NCBI GenBank assembly: GCA_030512295.1 | Contig: JAULSR010000003.1 | Coordinates: 2,542,001 to 2,606,000 of the forward strand | DNA length: 64,000 bases | Reading direction: 5' to 3' | Origin: Bombardia bombarda | Lineage: Eukaryota > Ascomycota > Sordariomycetes > Sordariales > Lasiosphaeriaceae | Shown here: positions 34,679-45,761 of the stretch, piece by piece | Numbering within the stretch: the stretch's first letter is position 1 | How the letters are laid out: each line of letters begins with the position of its first letter | Translations under genes and position numbers: made by a program | The notes under the pieces: model-generated | The model's input: only the letters and a program-made list of their open reading frames with translations | Told to the model about the DNA's origin: nothing | Databases searched by the model: none

Positions 34679-36016
34679 ATGGATACGAATACGATGACGG
34701 ACTCGCACAACTGGTCGCGCACCCCACCAACAATTATGCCCCGCCGCAATTTGAAGGGCAAAGGGCCGCGCTCGCTGGCGGCCATGAGTGCCACCGTGCT
34801 TGCCGACAACATCAGCAAGGTGTCTGAAGAAGCACTTGCTGAGCTTCCAGAGCAGGCTCTCTGGCGCCTGTGGAAGGATGTTGCGCCGAGGGGCTTGTCC
34901 CTGGAGGCTTGGAAAATGCTGTCTAAGCTCCTGTTGACCCGCAGCCTCGACACTATCAAGGACAAGAAAACCGATAAGAGGGACAGTACTGCCAATGTGC
35001 CCCTAGATCTGTATCACCACCGTCAAGAAATTGAAAATCCGAGCGCTGCCCTGAGTGTCTACACGGCCCCCCTTGCCACGGTCGACTTCTTGACCCATCT
35101 GACCATACATAAGGTCGACACCTTCCAGACACAGGAACTCATGGCCTTGGCCGAGCTCAAGAACCTAGCTGTCCTCGATTTCAAAGAAATATGTTCAGCC
35201 ACGTCTCGCGACCTCGTCACCGACAGCCTCGTCCGAGGATGGAGTGAGAAGCAGAACCCGTTTCCCGCCCTGCGCATCCTCGCCATATATAGGAACCGCA
35301 CCCTCACAAAGCGATCCCTGCGTTATATATCCAGATTCCCTTCACTAGCCATCTATGACGTATTAGGGGAAGGGCTAGATTGGATAGGTGTCTCTAAGGT
35401 CGCTGAAAAGTTCAGCTGGGTTATGTATGGGGTTGGGCCCAGGTCATCGTTCCGCGGCTTGATACAAGACCGTGAGGTTTTTGGGGCTGTGGAAGACAGA
35501 CACGGATCCGCTGACTGTTACCTACCCTTCCAGGCTGCCGACAGGGCGGGAATTGATGACTGGTCAGTCAAGCTCCGCCGAGCCGAGCCTGATGTGGTCG
35601 AGGAGGTGGGGGTTCCTGAAGCCTATTCAACTCCTACGACGAACCAACCAGCCGCCAAAACCTTCGTGTCTCCAGTGCCGCGCTGGTCTTTCTGGGCCTT
35701 ATTTGTAATCGCCCGAATAGAGAAATCAACAGGTATCTCCTATGATCCTACCATCGAAGCAGCCTGGCATGATGACTTTGCCCTGCCATCGAAACCATTT
35801 GTATCCCTTCGGCTCAGTGGCCCAGATAAGCCGTATCATCCTTACACCAACAATTTTGTTAGTTACAGGTTCACTCCCAGTACTGAGCCACAAAAAGAAC
35901 CCTCGCAGCCGAAGAGCAGTTCCGGGAAGAAGAGGGTCACTATCCAGCCCGGCAGCGTGAGGGCAAACAAGAGACAAAAGACGGGAGATATTTTGTCGTC
36001 CTTCGGAATAGCTTGA
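34679..36016 (+). CDS. Hypothetical protein, probably nuclear, possibly leucine-rich
   Basis: A single exon of 445 residues, start MDTNTMTDSHNW. No family is recognised. The region VSEEALAELPEQALWRLWKDV followed by Leu-rich segments with LTIHKV and LAELKNLAVLDF has the spacing of irregular leucine-rich repeats, as in some F-box-like fungal proteins, but a true F-box is not evident. The C-terminus is basic (GKKRVTIQPGSVRANKRQK), consistent with a nuclear localisation signal. Codon use and the intact frame support a real gene. No signal peptide or membrane helix is seen. Confidence 0.7.
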   Translation: MDTNTMTDSHNWSRTPPTIMPRRNLKGKGPRSLAAMSATVLADNISKVSEEALAELPEQALWRLWKDVAPRGLSLEAWKMLSKLLLTRSLDTIKDKKTDKRDSTANVPLDLYHHRQEIENPSAALSVYTAPLATVDFLTHLTIHKVDTFQTQELMALAELKNLAVLDFKEICSATSRDLVTDSLVRGWSEKQNPFPALRILAIYRNRTLTKRSLRYISRFPSLAIYDVLGEGLDWIGVSKVAEKFSWVMYGVGPRSSFRGLIQDREVFGAVEDRHGSADCYLPFQAADRAGIDDWSVKLRRAEPDVVEEVGVPEAYSTPTTNQPAAKTFVSPVPRWSFWALFVIARIEKSTGISYDPTIEAAWHDDFALPSKPFVSLRLSGPDKPYHPYTNNFVSYRFTPSTEPQKEPSQPKSSSGKKRVTIQPGSVRANKRQKTGDILSSFGIA

Positions 36017-36330
36017 CGGGCTTTCAGGAGGTTTGGATAAAATCAGAAATGAGAAGGAATCCCCATTTCTGTCTGTCTCGTCAGGATACAACTATCTATA
36101 CATGACGCTGCGAGTTTTCAGTGAGTCTATGGTTGTTTATGGTTGTTTAATCAACATTATGAACATGGACGCTGTATACACTACTGGGTACTTTGGAAGT
36201 TAACCGCTCGGCCTTCCATTTCTAACTCGAGCTGGTCGACAACCCATTGTCAGAACAGGAGCTGCAACGAAGAACCCACGACATCTTTCTGTCATGAAGA
36301 CTGTCAAATATCTCATATCCCACTCAGCCT
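36017..36330. other. Short intergenic region between convergent genes
   Basis: Shared 3' flank of the hypothetical gene (plus) and the MFS gene (minus). No feature is seen. Confidence 0.5.
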
Positions 36331-38118
36331 TCACCTTTTACTCTCCTGGATCTCAGCCGTCTTGGCTTCAGCCCTGTGGTCGGCTCCCGTCGCCTGAGCC
36401 TCCAACTCCAGCGCCTTATCATTCACGACAGGCTCCAGACCGACCCTGGTATCGCGATGGGCGTCCATAGAATCACCCTTGAAGATGTTGACATAAAGCG
36501 GGTACCTGCGCATCGTCACCCTTGAGTCAGCCAAGTCAAAACAACAAAGCGAAACGCATCATCAGCCACCACCACCAAACTCACAGAAACGCCAAAATAA
36601 ACCCCATCATGGGAATCGCCATGGCCGTGTGCGCCCCGTGCCTGTCGACCACGGCGCCCGTCATGGGCGGGAACACCATGCCGCCCGAGATGGCAGCGAC
36701 CAGCAGCGAGCCGCCGCGCTTAGTGTGGCGCCCGAGGCCGCGCAGGCCCAGCGTGAAGATGGTCGCGAAGCACAGGGACTCGAAGCACAGGACCAGGATC
36801 AGCATCGCGATGGATGCGGTCCCGGTCGTGGTCATGGCGGCGACGACGAAGACGAAGCACAGCGCCAGGTAGGCGGCCAGCATGTAGCGCGGCTTGAAGG
36901 CCGGGATGGTCAGCAGGCCGCCGGCGAGGAAGCGGTTGAAGGCGTAGAGGCCTTGGCCTACGGCGAGGAGGTCGGCTGGAGAGGAGACCGTCAGCGTTGT
37001 TCATACGTGGTGTTTTCCTTGTTAAGATGGTGTGCCACACTTACACGACGTGGCTTTGTCGCGCCCGGCTTCGATGCAAAAGTTGATAAAGTAGTTCTAC
37101 CGTCGCATCGAGACAAACGCCATCAGCTTCAATCTTCCCAAAAAAAAAAAAAAAAGGGGGGGAAACGATAGAAGTAAACAAACAGCAATCGCCACCTGCG
37201 CCCCGACATAGCAAAACTGCGCCCCCATCGCCCCAAACAAATTATACTGCCTCCTAAACGGCCCCGTGTCCTCCTCATCCGTAATCTCACTCTCCTGCAC
37301 ATTCATATCCGCATCCGTGATCTCCGGCATGGGCGCAAAGAAAAACAGCACAATCAGCAGCGCGTCAAAGCACGCAACCCCCAGATACACCCACTGCACG
37401 TTCTTCAGCCCATCACCCTCCGTCCCAAGATTCGCGAAAAACACCCTCGAAGCCAGCAGCGGCGCGACAAACGAGCCCACGCCCTGCACGGCCTGCGCCA
37501 GGTTGAGCCGGATCTCGCTGTACCGCGGCGGGCCGCAGATGGCGAGGAACGGGTCGGCGGCCGTCTCGAGCGTGGACAGGCCGGCGCCGACGACGAACAT
37601 GCTGCCGCAGAAGCCGCCAAAGGACTTCTTGACGCCAGACGGCCAGAAGAGCAGGCAGCCGACGGCGAAGACGGCGAGGCCGGTCATGAAGGTAGCGCGG
37701 AAGCCGAGGCGGCGCAGGAGCAGGCCGGAGAGCGTGGGCGGGCAGATAAAGTAGGCGCCGAAGTAGGCGGCTGAGAGGCCTGAGGCCATGCTGGCGGAGA
37801 TGGAGAGCTCGGCTTGGAAGTGGGAGTTTAGGACTGGGTGGGTGTTAGTTTGGGGAGGGGAGGAGGGAGACCTGGGAGGGGGAGGGGGATTGAAGCTTAC
37901 CGTCGAGTAAGCCGTAGGCGAAGCCCCAGAGGAAGAAGAGGATGGTTACTGGTGGGTGGGTTATTTGTGTTAGTGACCCGTTTGTCTCTTGAGGTGAACG
38001 AGGCTGTGGAGTCATACATACCGAGCAGATTGGGAACTATGGACTGCTTCAGCGTCAGGTTGGCCGCGCTCGTGACCGTGTCATCGCTGACGGTGATTTT
38101 TCTTTTCCACAGCGCCAT
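36331..38118 (-). CDS. MFS sugar transporter, FucP-like (fucose/glucose-galactose:H+ symporter family)
   Basis: Six exons: 38118-38022, 37948-37901, 37833-37184, 37096-37045, 36975-36585 and 36505-36331. All boundaries show GT donors and AG acceptors in matching phase. The joined exons give FFLWGFAYGLLDVLN early in the protein, the hallmark of FucP-type transporters. Further on come FGAYFICPPTLSGLLLRR, TLETAADPFLAICGPP and FINFCIEAGRDKA, then VGQGLYAFNRFLAGG. About 12 hydrophobic helices can be counted. The acidic, Ala/Glu-rich C-terminus ends AEIQESKR in the cytosol. The family imports monosaccharides such as L-fucose, glucose or galactose across the plasma membrane; the actual substrate is unknown. 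The 87-nt third intron holds a poly-A tract. Confidence 0.88.
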
Positions 38119-40469
38119 TGTATGTCCCTGATTCGTTCAGAAGTGTGGATGAATCTGTTTAAAGTCCCGTCTGTAGAGCCAGTCTTTTTGGTCCTTGACC
38201 TCTTGCCTACTTATTTGGGCTACACACACTTAGACATGAAAAGTAAGGGTGCAGTGTAAAGAAACAAGAGTTGAAGGGCAGGAAGCTACCTATGAATAGA
38301 GGGAGGGTAGGAGAGGGGAAGACTCTTTGGGATCTCCAGATACCACCCCGGGTGAATTGTCTGGCTGGTACCGAGATAAACAGACGGGACATCTACACAC
38401 TTAAGGTATTCTACACACGGGAGAGCAACAGCAGCAGCAGCAGCGAGTGAGGTAGGGTAGCAGCCGGGACCGATGGTTAAATAGATTGGGCAAGAGAGAG
38501 GGAGCGACGCATGCTATTCCCAACGGCCCAATCGCGACTAACTAACACAGACTGTTATAAGTTGGTGTCAGTACCTTAGCTATGTGAGGTGGTGGGTAGC
38601 AATCAACAAGCTCAATTCAGTATACCCGAACCCCAGGGACCACCAACAGACCAGTCAAACAAGCATTTCACACTCACACTCACCCCGCATCCGCCATCAT
38701 GGTTACCCACCACCAGCGTTTTCTCGTCACTTTCGGTCCATCACCTGCCGACAGAAGGATTTTATTTCCTGGTCATGCACCACCAGGATTCCCACCCATC
38801 CTTCCATTGCAGATCTCCCATCGCTTTGTTGTTTATATTGAAACCCCCAAACTCTGATCTCTCCAATTGTTGGAGATTGGAGTTGGCTAGCTGGCGACCC
38901 CACCCTCCTCTGCTTCGTGCTAGCCAGGACAGCGGTTCTTGTTCACCACAATTGTTGGAGACAAGATGGATCGGATGGTGCCAAGAGATGGGGGTTCTCT
39001 GCGGTATTGAATGTTTTTTTATATTTTTAGCAAGATATACTACCTTTTGGATATCCTCAAATTGATATCCTCAAATTGACAGTTGGGAAAAGGGAAAGAG
39101 AGTTATTATAATTGGTGACAAAATACAAACAGGTAAGTAATGCAGTGATGAATGGACCCTGTGTGCCTGGAATCTGGATACCTAAAATCGGATTCCCCGC
39201 CCGCTGTCAAAGCCAATGGAAACACAATCCCCACCATCTAGTTGGGGAACGAAAAGTTGTACCGAAATCAGCACACAAAAGAACACCCCACAGCCTTACC
39301 TTCATGGTAGGTATGCACCAAGAAGAGAAAACATGAACGACTAACCTGGTAACAAGATCTTAAAGTACTTACCATCAACCCGATATCCCCGAATTGGTTC
39401 ACTCGCCTCCCCCCTCTCCTAACCCCTTTCGGCCCGTTCCCTTTCTCGATTACAACAACAGGGGGACAAATATGAGAACAGACCCAGCTTGACCTCCTAA
39501 GGATTCACCTATCCCAAAAATGTCCAGATTGCATTATTAGATACGGTAGTTCGCAGCAGATAGTACAACTTGGACTACCGTCGGTAACCGGGTAGGTAGG
39601 TGTGTGAACAGGGAGAGACACGAGAGAAAAGGGGCCGGACACAGCACGTATAATCCCTAACCCATACACAATGCACAGAACAAACACAACTTCTACTATC
39701 ATCATCATCACAACACTCTCTCACCAGGATGGAAACTGAACTCAACTTAACTCAACTCATCTCAACATTCAGAATCCTTTTGTTTTGTCTCTCTTTTTTC
39801 TCTTCCATCCTTCTTCTCCCTCCCCCCCCTTTCTCTCTTTCTCTCGATTCTCACTCTTGATGTCTTATTCATCCTCAATCTACCCCTACCAACCCCAGTA
39901 TTTGCTAGGTAAGTAGGTCTTACTAACCTGCCTATCCATCTACATACATTAGGTACCTACCCACTCACCCACTTCGCTAAGCCAAGTGTTTATGTGTGCG
40001 TATGCACACCCAATATAGGTACGCAGGTAGAGGTGCCATGTAGGTAAGTAATGTGACCGCGAATGCCAAAAAATTTGTCAACCGACCAACCAACCAACCA
40101 GCCATGCAATACCATGCAATATCATGCCATGCCATGCCATGCTCCATGTCCAACCTCTAAAACTAAGGACGACCGACACAGATACATTTTCATCCCGTCA
40201 CCTCACCAACATACCCCTCTAGAAAATCAAGGCGATGATGGGTGGGTGATGTTGTTGTCGTTGTCCTTGCTGATGGTATGGTGTACTCAGAAAAATGAAA
40301 CACATGCATGCAACCGGCTCTATCTGCACATCATGAGTGAGCCAGGTGAACAACAACACAAGCGCTCTCAAGATGCTTTTCTATCCCCATGAGCATTCCA
40401 TCCATGCTTGTTTGCTCATTTCATTTCTCATATCCTTCCTCCCAACAGCCACCCCCATCTACCCAATCT
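38119..40469. other. Intergenic region, about 2.3 kb
   Basis: This lies between the MFS gene start (minus) and the eIF2A gene end (minus). It includes CAG repeats near 38430-38446, CT-rich stretches (39778-39860) and short CATGC/CCAAC repeats (40080-40145). No exon is supported. The part adjacent to 38118 should contain the MFS promoter. Confidence 0.5.
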
Positions 40470-42692
40470 TTACTCCCTCTCCAACGTCTCCAACTCCTTA
40501 ATAACCACAGACTTGGTCTGTATCTTCTTCATCTGCGTATCCTCAAGCTTCTCCCCGCCCGCCAGCCGCATCTCCAGATCCTCAATCGCCCGGATCTTCT
40601 TCTGCAAGCTGCGCATCTTCTTAGCATTGGCGCTCTGGTTCGCCAGCCCGGCGGCATCGAGCTGCGGGGCTGCCGGTGCCGGCGCCGCCGCTGGTGCTGC
40701 TGCTACTGCTACACCAACGGGCACGCCACCAGAGACGTCAGTCTGGCTGTTCTGGTTATACCCCTGGCCAGGACGGCTCTGCGACCGGGCGCGGTGCGTG
40801 TTGCTGCGGTTGCGGATGGGGTAGTTGTTGCGCGACTGGCTGCGCTGCTGCTGGTGCTGGTTGAAGCCGCGTCTTTCCGGGCTGCGGCCGTGGGCTCCCT
40901 CGTTACCGGACCCATCGGCGCGGGGGGGCGCCAGCCCTCCGTCTTGGCCTCCTCTGCCCTGCTGCTGTCCCTGTCCCTGCTGCTGTTGCTGTCCCTGCTC
41001 GCCATCCTTGGCCTTCTTGTTGCCGCGCTTCTTCTTGTTCTTCAGCGCCGTCTTGGAGAGGGCATCGTCGCCATCAGTTGCAGGCGTCGCGCCGGGCACG
41101 CCAGCCGGCTCGGCAAACTCAGCACCGGGGATTTGGCGGCGGGGGCGCCCGAATCCGTTGGGGCCGATCGAGGGTGTTCCGTTGCTAACAGAGTGGGCTG
41201 CGCCGCCCTCGTCCTCGCGCTTGAAGTGCAAGGGGGTCGATGCGCCGCGGGCTCCGGGCGGGCGGTAGGCACCCGCCGGCTTGGACGGGGTCTTGACCGT
41301 GCCGAGATAGGCCAGGGCGGAAGGGTGCGGGGCCGGCACAGTGCGCAGGGGGTCGCCCTCGGGGAGGCTGTTGGGCGTGGCGGGGCGCCACATGACGTTG
41401 TACAGCTCGACCATCTCCTCGTTGTACATGAGACCGCCGCCGACGTGCCAGAGCTTGACGCCGTTGTCGACGCGCAGACGCGGGGAAGTGGTGGCCGTCA
41501 TGATGTAACGGCTGTCGGGGCTCCACTGGCAGACGCTGGGGTTTCCGCTCTCGATGGTGCAGACCTTGGTGAAGTCCTTCTCGAGGTCGTAGACATCGAC
41601 CTGGCCGGCCAAGTTGCCAAAGCCCGCAATCAGGAGAAATCTGCCGGTGGGCGAGAAGATGAGCGTGTTGCGAGGCGCAATTGGGAAAGAGTGGGTCGCG
41701 ACAGCGCGGTGGTTGAAGAGCGTGGTCTTGGCGGGCATGAAGCCGTAGATGACGGCGAACTCCTTCGAGTTGGGCGACCAGGCAACGTCGTGGATGGGGC
41801 CCTCCTTGTCGAGAGTCACGCGGGCATCGAAAGCACCGTTGGCGCTCAGTAGGTACATGTTGGTCTCGCCATAGTAGCTCTTGTTGGACTTGTCCACTTC
41901 TGTTTGTGCCAGCACAATCAGGCTCGTGCCCTGTCCGTTCCACTTCAGCTGGACCTTGTCGCCCTTGAAGAACGTCTTTTGCGAGATGGGGGTGGTGAAC
42001 TGGGGCACGTTGAACACCTTGACCGCAGCGGGTTGGCCCTGTTGAAAGGTTTTAGCATGTGCATATAGGTTAGGTAAGCCATGAGGAAAGAGGGGCGGAG
42101 AACTAACCTTGCGCTCAGGCACAAAGACGGCAACATTCTGGTTCAGGCCGGGTGCAATAGCAAAGTCGGTGAGGCCCTCGACGCGCAGCTTGTTCCAGAC
42201 CACAGTGAGGTCGTTGCTGTCGTAGAACTGCACCTCGTTGGTGACGAGACGGGCGCAGAAGCGCTCGTCGGCCGTGTACTGCAGATTCCAGCCCGTCTGC
42301 GACTTCTGCACAAATTTGCCGAGCGGCAGCTTTTCGGCGTCGTCGGCAATGTCCTCAATGACGCGCCAGACCTTGAGGTTCTTGGTCGCATCGCCGTTCT
42401 CGTCCTTGGCGGGGCGCTCCCAGGTGCTCAGGAAGGATCCCTTGGGCGAGAAGCTCAGGTCGAGGGCGGTGGTGATTGCCAGCGAGGTGAGCACGTGGCC
42501 GACCGAGGCGTCAACAATGGTGACGGCCTCGCTGGTGGCGTATGCGAAGTAGCGGCCACAGGGAGAGTAGACACAACACCGGAGGTTCCCTTCGGGCTGG
42601 ACGAATCCAGGGAGGGTTTCATAGACAGGCGCGGCGTCAAAGACACCGATGGCCTTCTGGGTCCGGTACGCGAACTGCAACGGATTGGCCAT
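40470..42692 (-). CDS. Eukaryotic translation initiation factor eIF2A
   Basis: One open frame of 740 codons. A 69-nt stretch at 42107-42039 has the donor GTTAGT and acceptor CAACAG and breaks the family alignment, so it is probably an in-frame intron, leaving about 717 residues. The first 430 residues are a WD40-like beta-propeller with LRCCVYSPCGRYFAYA, LDLSFSPKGSFLSTWER, HDVAWSPNSKEFAVIYGF and NTLIFSPTGRFLLIAGFG. The C-terminal third is low complexity, with Gln/Gly/Arg-rich segments and a coiled-coil end (KKMRSLQKKIRAIEDLE). This is the family's usual layout. eIF2A delivers initiator tRNA in a GTP-independent manner on selected mRNAs. The start MANPLQFAYRTQK is well conserved in form. Confidence 0.92.
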   Translation of the reverse strand: MANPLQFAYRTQKAIGVFDAAPVYETLPGFVQPEGNLRCCVYSPCGRYFAYATSEAVTIVDASVGHVLTSLAITTALDLSFSPKGSFLSTWERPAKDENGDATKNLKVWRVIEDIADDAEKLPLGKFVQKSQTGWNLQYTADERFCARLVTNEVQFYDSNDLTVVWNKLRVEGLTDFAIAPGLNQNVAVFVPERKVSSPPLFPHGLPNLYAHAKTFQQGQPAAVKVFNVPQFTTPISQKTFFKGDKVQLKWNGQGTSLIVLAQTEVDKSNKSYYGETNMYLLSANGAFDARVTLDKEGPIHDVAWSPNSKEFAVIYGFMPAKTTLFNHRAVATHSFPIAPRNTLIFSPTGRFLLIAGFGNLAGQVDVYDLEKDFTKVCTIESGNPSVCQWSPDSRYIMTATTSPRLRVDNGVKLWHVGGGLMYNEEMVELYNVMWRPATPNSLPEGDPLRTVPAPHPSALAYLGTVKTPSKPAGAYRPPGARGASTPLHFKREDEGGAAHSVSNGTPSIGPNGFGRPRRQIPGAEFAEPAGVPGATPATDGDDALSKTALKNKKKRGNKKAKDGEQGQQQQQGQGQQQGRGGQDGGLAPPRADGSGNEGAHGRSPERRGFNQHQQQRSQSRNNYPIRNRSNTHRARSQSRPGQGYNQNSQTDVSGGVPVGVAVAAAPAAAPAPAAPQLDAAGLANQSANAKKMRSLQKKIRAIEDLEMRLAGGEKLEDTQMKKIQTKSVVIKELETLERE

Positions 42693-45600
42693 GACTAGTC
42701 AAAGTCACAGATGGATCGCGATGGCAAGATTCGACGGTAAAAGGTAGGAAATCTTTTTCCTTGAGGGTTTCTCTTCCTGAAGAGTGTTGGAGGTGGTGGG
42801 TCGATGCGGCGATCGAGTCGAGGTCACGGACACGGGCGATAGGTGACGAACGAGGCGACGTCTGTTTTGGCAGTAGGTCAAGCGGGGATCTTGTGATCGG
42901 TCGCAGGCAATCGCACGGCGAAGGGGCGTTGATTGCGTGTTTGCGGTTTGCTTGTCGCGACCTGCAGCGGGGAGGCGGACCTTGATGTCGGATCGTGAGG
43001 GGCGAGCAAATAGGACCTTGATGACACAGGTTGACGGGAGCAATCGACGATGCGACTCTTGGGACACTTCGACACACTTTGGTTGGTGGGGGAGGCTTGT
43101 GTGTGAATTTTTTTTTCGCCGGTGACAAAGAGTGCCGCGCTGGGATCCAAAGAATAAAACCGACCAACAGGAAGGGGAACGATTAAAGAAGAAGAGCACC
43201 CGTAGGGAGGAATTGGCAAAGGCGGTGCGTGTTGTGACCAAGTGGGCTGGGGATAGGGAATAGGGAAGGGGAGGGGAGGGGAGAAAAGAAGAGATAGGTG
43301 GTGGAAGGGGGAGGGAATCGAGGCAGTTCCACAATATCGTGATTTTTTTTATTTTAGCGATTTTCTTTTTACCTTCCCGCAGGCCGCTCACACGGCGCTG
43401 AATCAGGCTTGGCCACTCGGCACGCGGTTGGTGCCACTACCACTTGCACCCAGCCAAAGCCAGGCGCCCTCCAGCCCTGGAATTCCCTGGAGTTCTAGGC
43501 ACGCTTGAGCCCATGCTGGGCAAACTGGAACGTCCAGTCAAACACCGCCAAGCATTCGATGTTGCGTCCATCTTCACTCATTTGTACAATTAATGACTGC
43601 CTGCCTTTTGCAATTTGCACATAAAGTCGCGTCCCGTGATAGAGTTTCAATTGTTCTATTCTCGGACCGCCAGACTTTGACATCTTTGTTGGCCCCTGTT
43701 AAACCTTCAAAGACAGTGAACAAAGTCTAGGTTTAATTCGCTAGAAACCTGCAAGCATTTTGAACCATCGTCACAAGCTCGAGTTAACAGTCACAAAGAA
43801 TCCACATTCCCCGCGTCCCATTTCTGCTACAACCGTCAACAACCAAAGCAAACCTACCTTAATTAAGAAGCAGCACTCTGACAAGCTTATATGCCCACGA
43901 GGTGATGCAGTCCCTCCAACGACATTCAAAAGGCGGTGACACGATACGATGTCCCATAGCGTATGTCGAGGGACCATGTCGACCTAACGGTGGAAGTGAC
44001 GTGTACCAAAGGTGATGCCTAAGCATGGATTTGTGAGTCTCACAGATTCTGGGAATCTAATTCAGTCTTGGAAATAGGTAGCATTGTTGCATAACATTTA
44101 TTGAAGTACATGTGGTAGACAAGAACAATTACTTGGGCGGGTAAGGCGATTCAGATACTTCGATTCAACCGGAGTTGACCATGAAAAAGAATGTACGAAT
44201 CGTGCAATGACGAAAAGGCCCAGGCGGCGGTAGTGGGGCTGCGGAGGAGGCAAGGGCGGCGGGCAGGCACCAGTCAGCCTCAGCACGGACCTTCTGGTGA
44301 TCAAAGTCTCACTGGCGACCTCTTGTTTGCCGTGGAGTCTTTGAGCTTTTGTAAACAAGGCAAGGGGGCCAGGGGTCAGGGGAAATCCAAGTGCCCAAGT
44401 ACCGCTTCTTCAGCCGCAACTTCGCCCCCCTTGAACGTCGTCCAACGACCGTCATCATCATCATAGCTGCGAGCGTAAATCCAATAACAGACAGGATGAG
44501 TTAAGAACTTATGAGGACATTTAGCTCAGGTTCTTGCCATTTCATCTCACCTTTTAGTGTCGTATTCATTCTATCATGTTATATATCTTGGCTGTTTAGC
44601 TCGCCAGTTCACTGCTTAAGTTGACGGTTCACAGAACCTAGATACCTATCCAAACTACCACGTCAGTCACCTAGGACTTATTATTTGATTGACTTGTGGG
44701 GGTTTATTTAAACAGTAGTGCGATAGCAGGCTGCTACTAAATATTCGGTCGTCTGATCATGATCCTCATAACCTCGCATCTGCCACGTCGTAGTGCTACC
44801 TCCTTATCCATAACCATGATTTTCTCTCACGATATATAAACCGAGCCAGAGTACGTAATGTGGTCAATAGGCTGTAACGCATATCATTCCTCTTCGTCAG
44901 GACAAACAGGACTAGCCAAGACGCAACACGAATTTGTGTTCTGATGCGCTAAGGGCAGCTTCATATGAGGTATCACCTGGACTATATGTAACAAAGACGA
45001 CAAACAGTAAAGAATAAAATTAGTTTTAAATGCACAAGGAAAAAGATATTTAAAAAAAATCTGGCCTGAAGATAATCTGAAGATATTCTGAATATAATCT
45101 GATGCCCCGTAGCTTATCTTCCATACGTTTCTTTTAATATGGAAGGCGCGTTTCTCCCATCTTTCCATAAGTTTCTCCCCCCGTACACTTCTTCCATCGG
45201 ACTGAATCTTGGGCCCCACATCACCCAGCGTGCTCTTCGTTCCTTCTTCGTCCCGTCAAACTGCTGCCAAATACTTTTTTTCTCGAACCGCAGCGCGGAA
45301 TCTTTCCAACTTGACCTTTCGCAATCTCGAGTTCTCCGCACATCCAAATTGCCAAACCAGATCTGCGCCCAAAAGACAACGAATCGAGGAAAACCATTGG
45401 TGAGTATAATTATTTGGTTATTTACATCTTCGTCTGGCATCCCTGCGCATACTGTTTTCTTTCCTTCCTGGTCATTTCACCCCTTGTCCATCCCCATTCG
45501 TTTCTCAAGCCAAGCCAAGGCCGTTCACTTTCATCGGAGATGTAGCTGCGGCAGCCTGAGCGGGGTGACGGCGGTCGTCAGTATGGCCAAACGTTGAGCT

Positions 45601-45761
45601 CTCAAGTGTGTAACTGTCTTCTCCTTTGTCCGACGACAGCTGTAACGGAGAAGTATTAGGCCTCACTTGCACCCTAGAATACTAAAAAACGATCATTATC
45701 GAGCCCGACTTACTCCAATAGAGACCAAAAGGACCGTATTTCGCAACCCATCCTTCCGTTC
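42693..45761. other. Long intergenic region, about 3 kb
   Basis: 42693-43400 is the probable promoter and 5' UTR of eIF2A (minus). From 45120 to 45761 it may form the 5' UTR of the next plus-strand gene. The open frame at 45139-45597 has no protein-like features. No RNA gene is seen. Confidence 0.5.
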
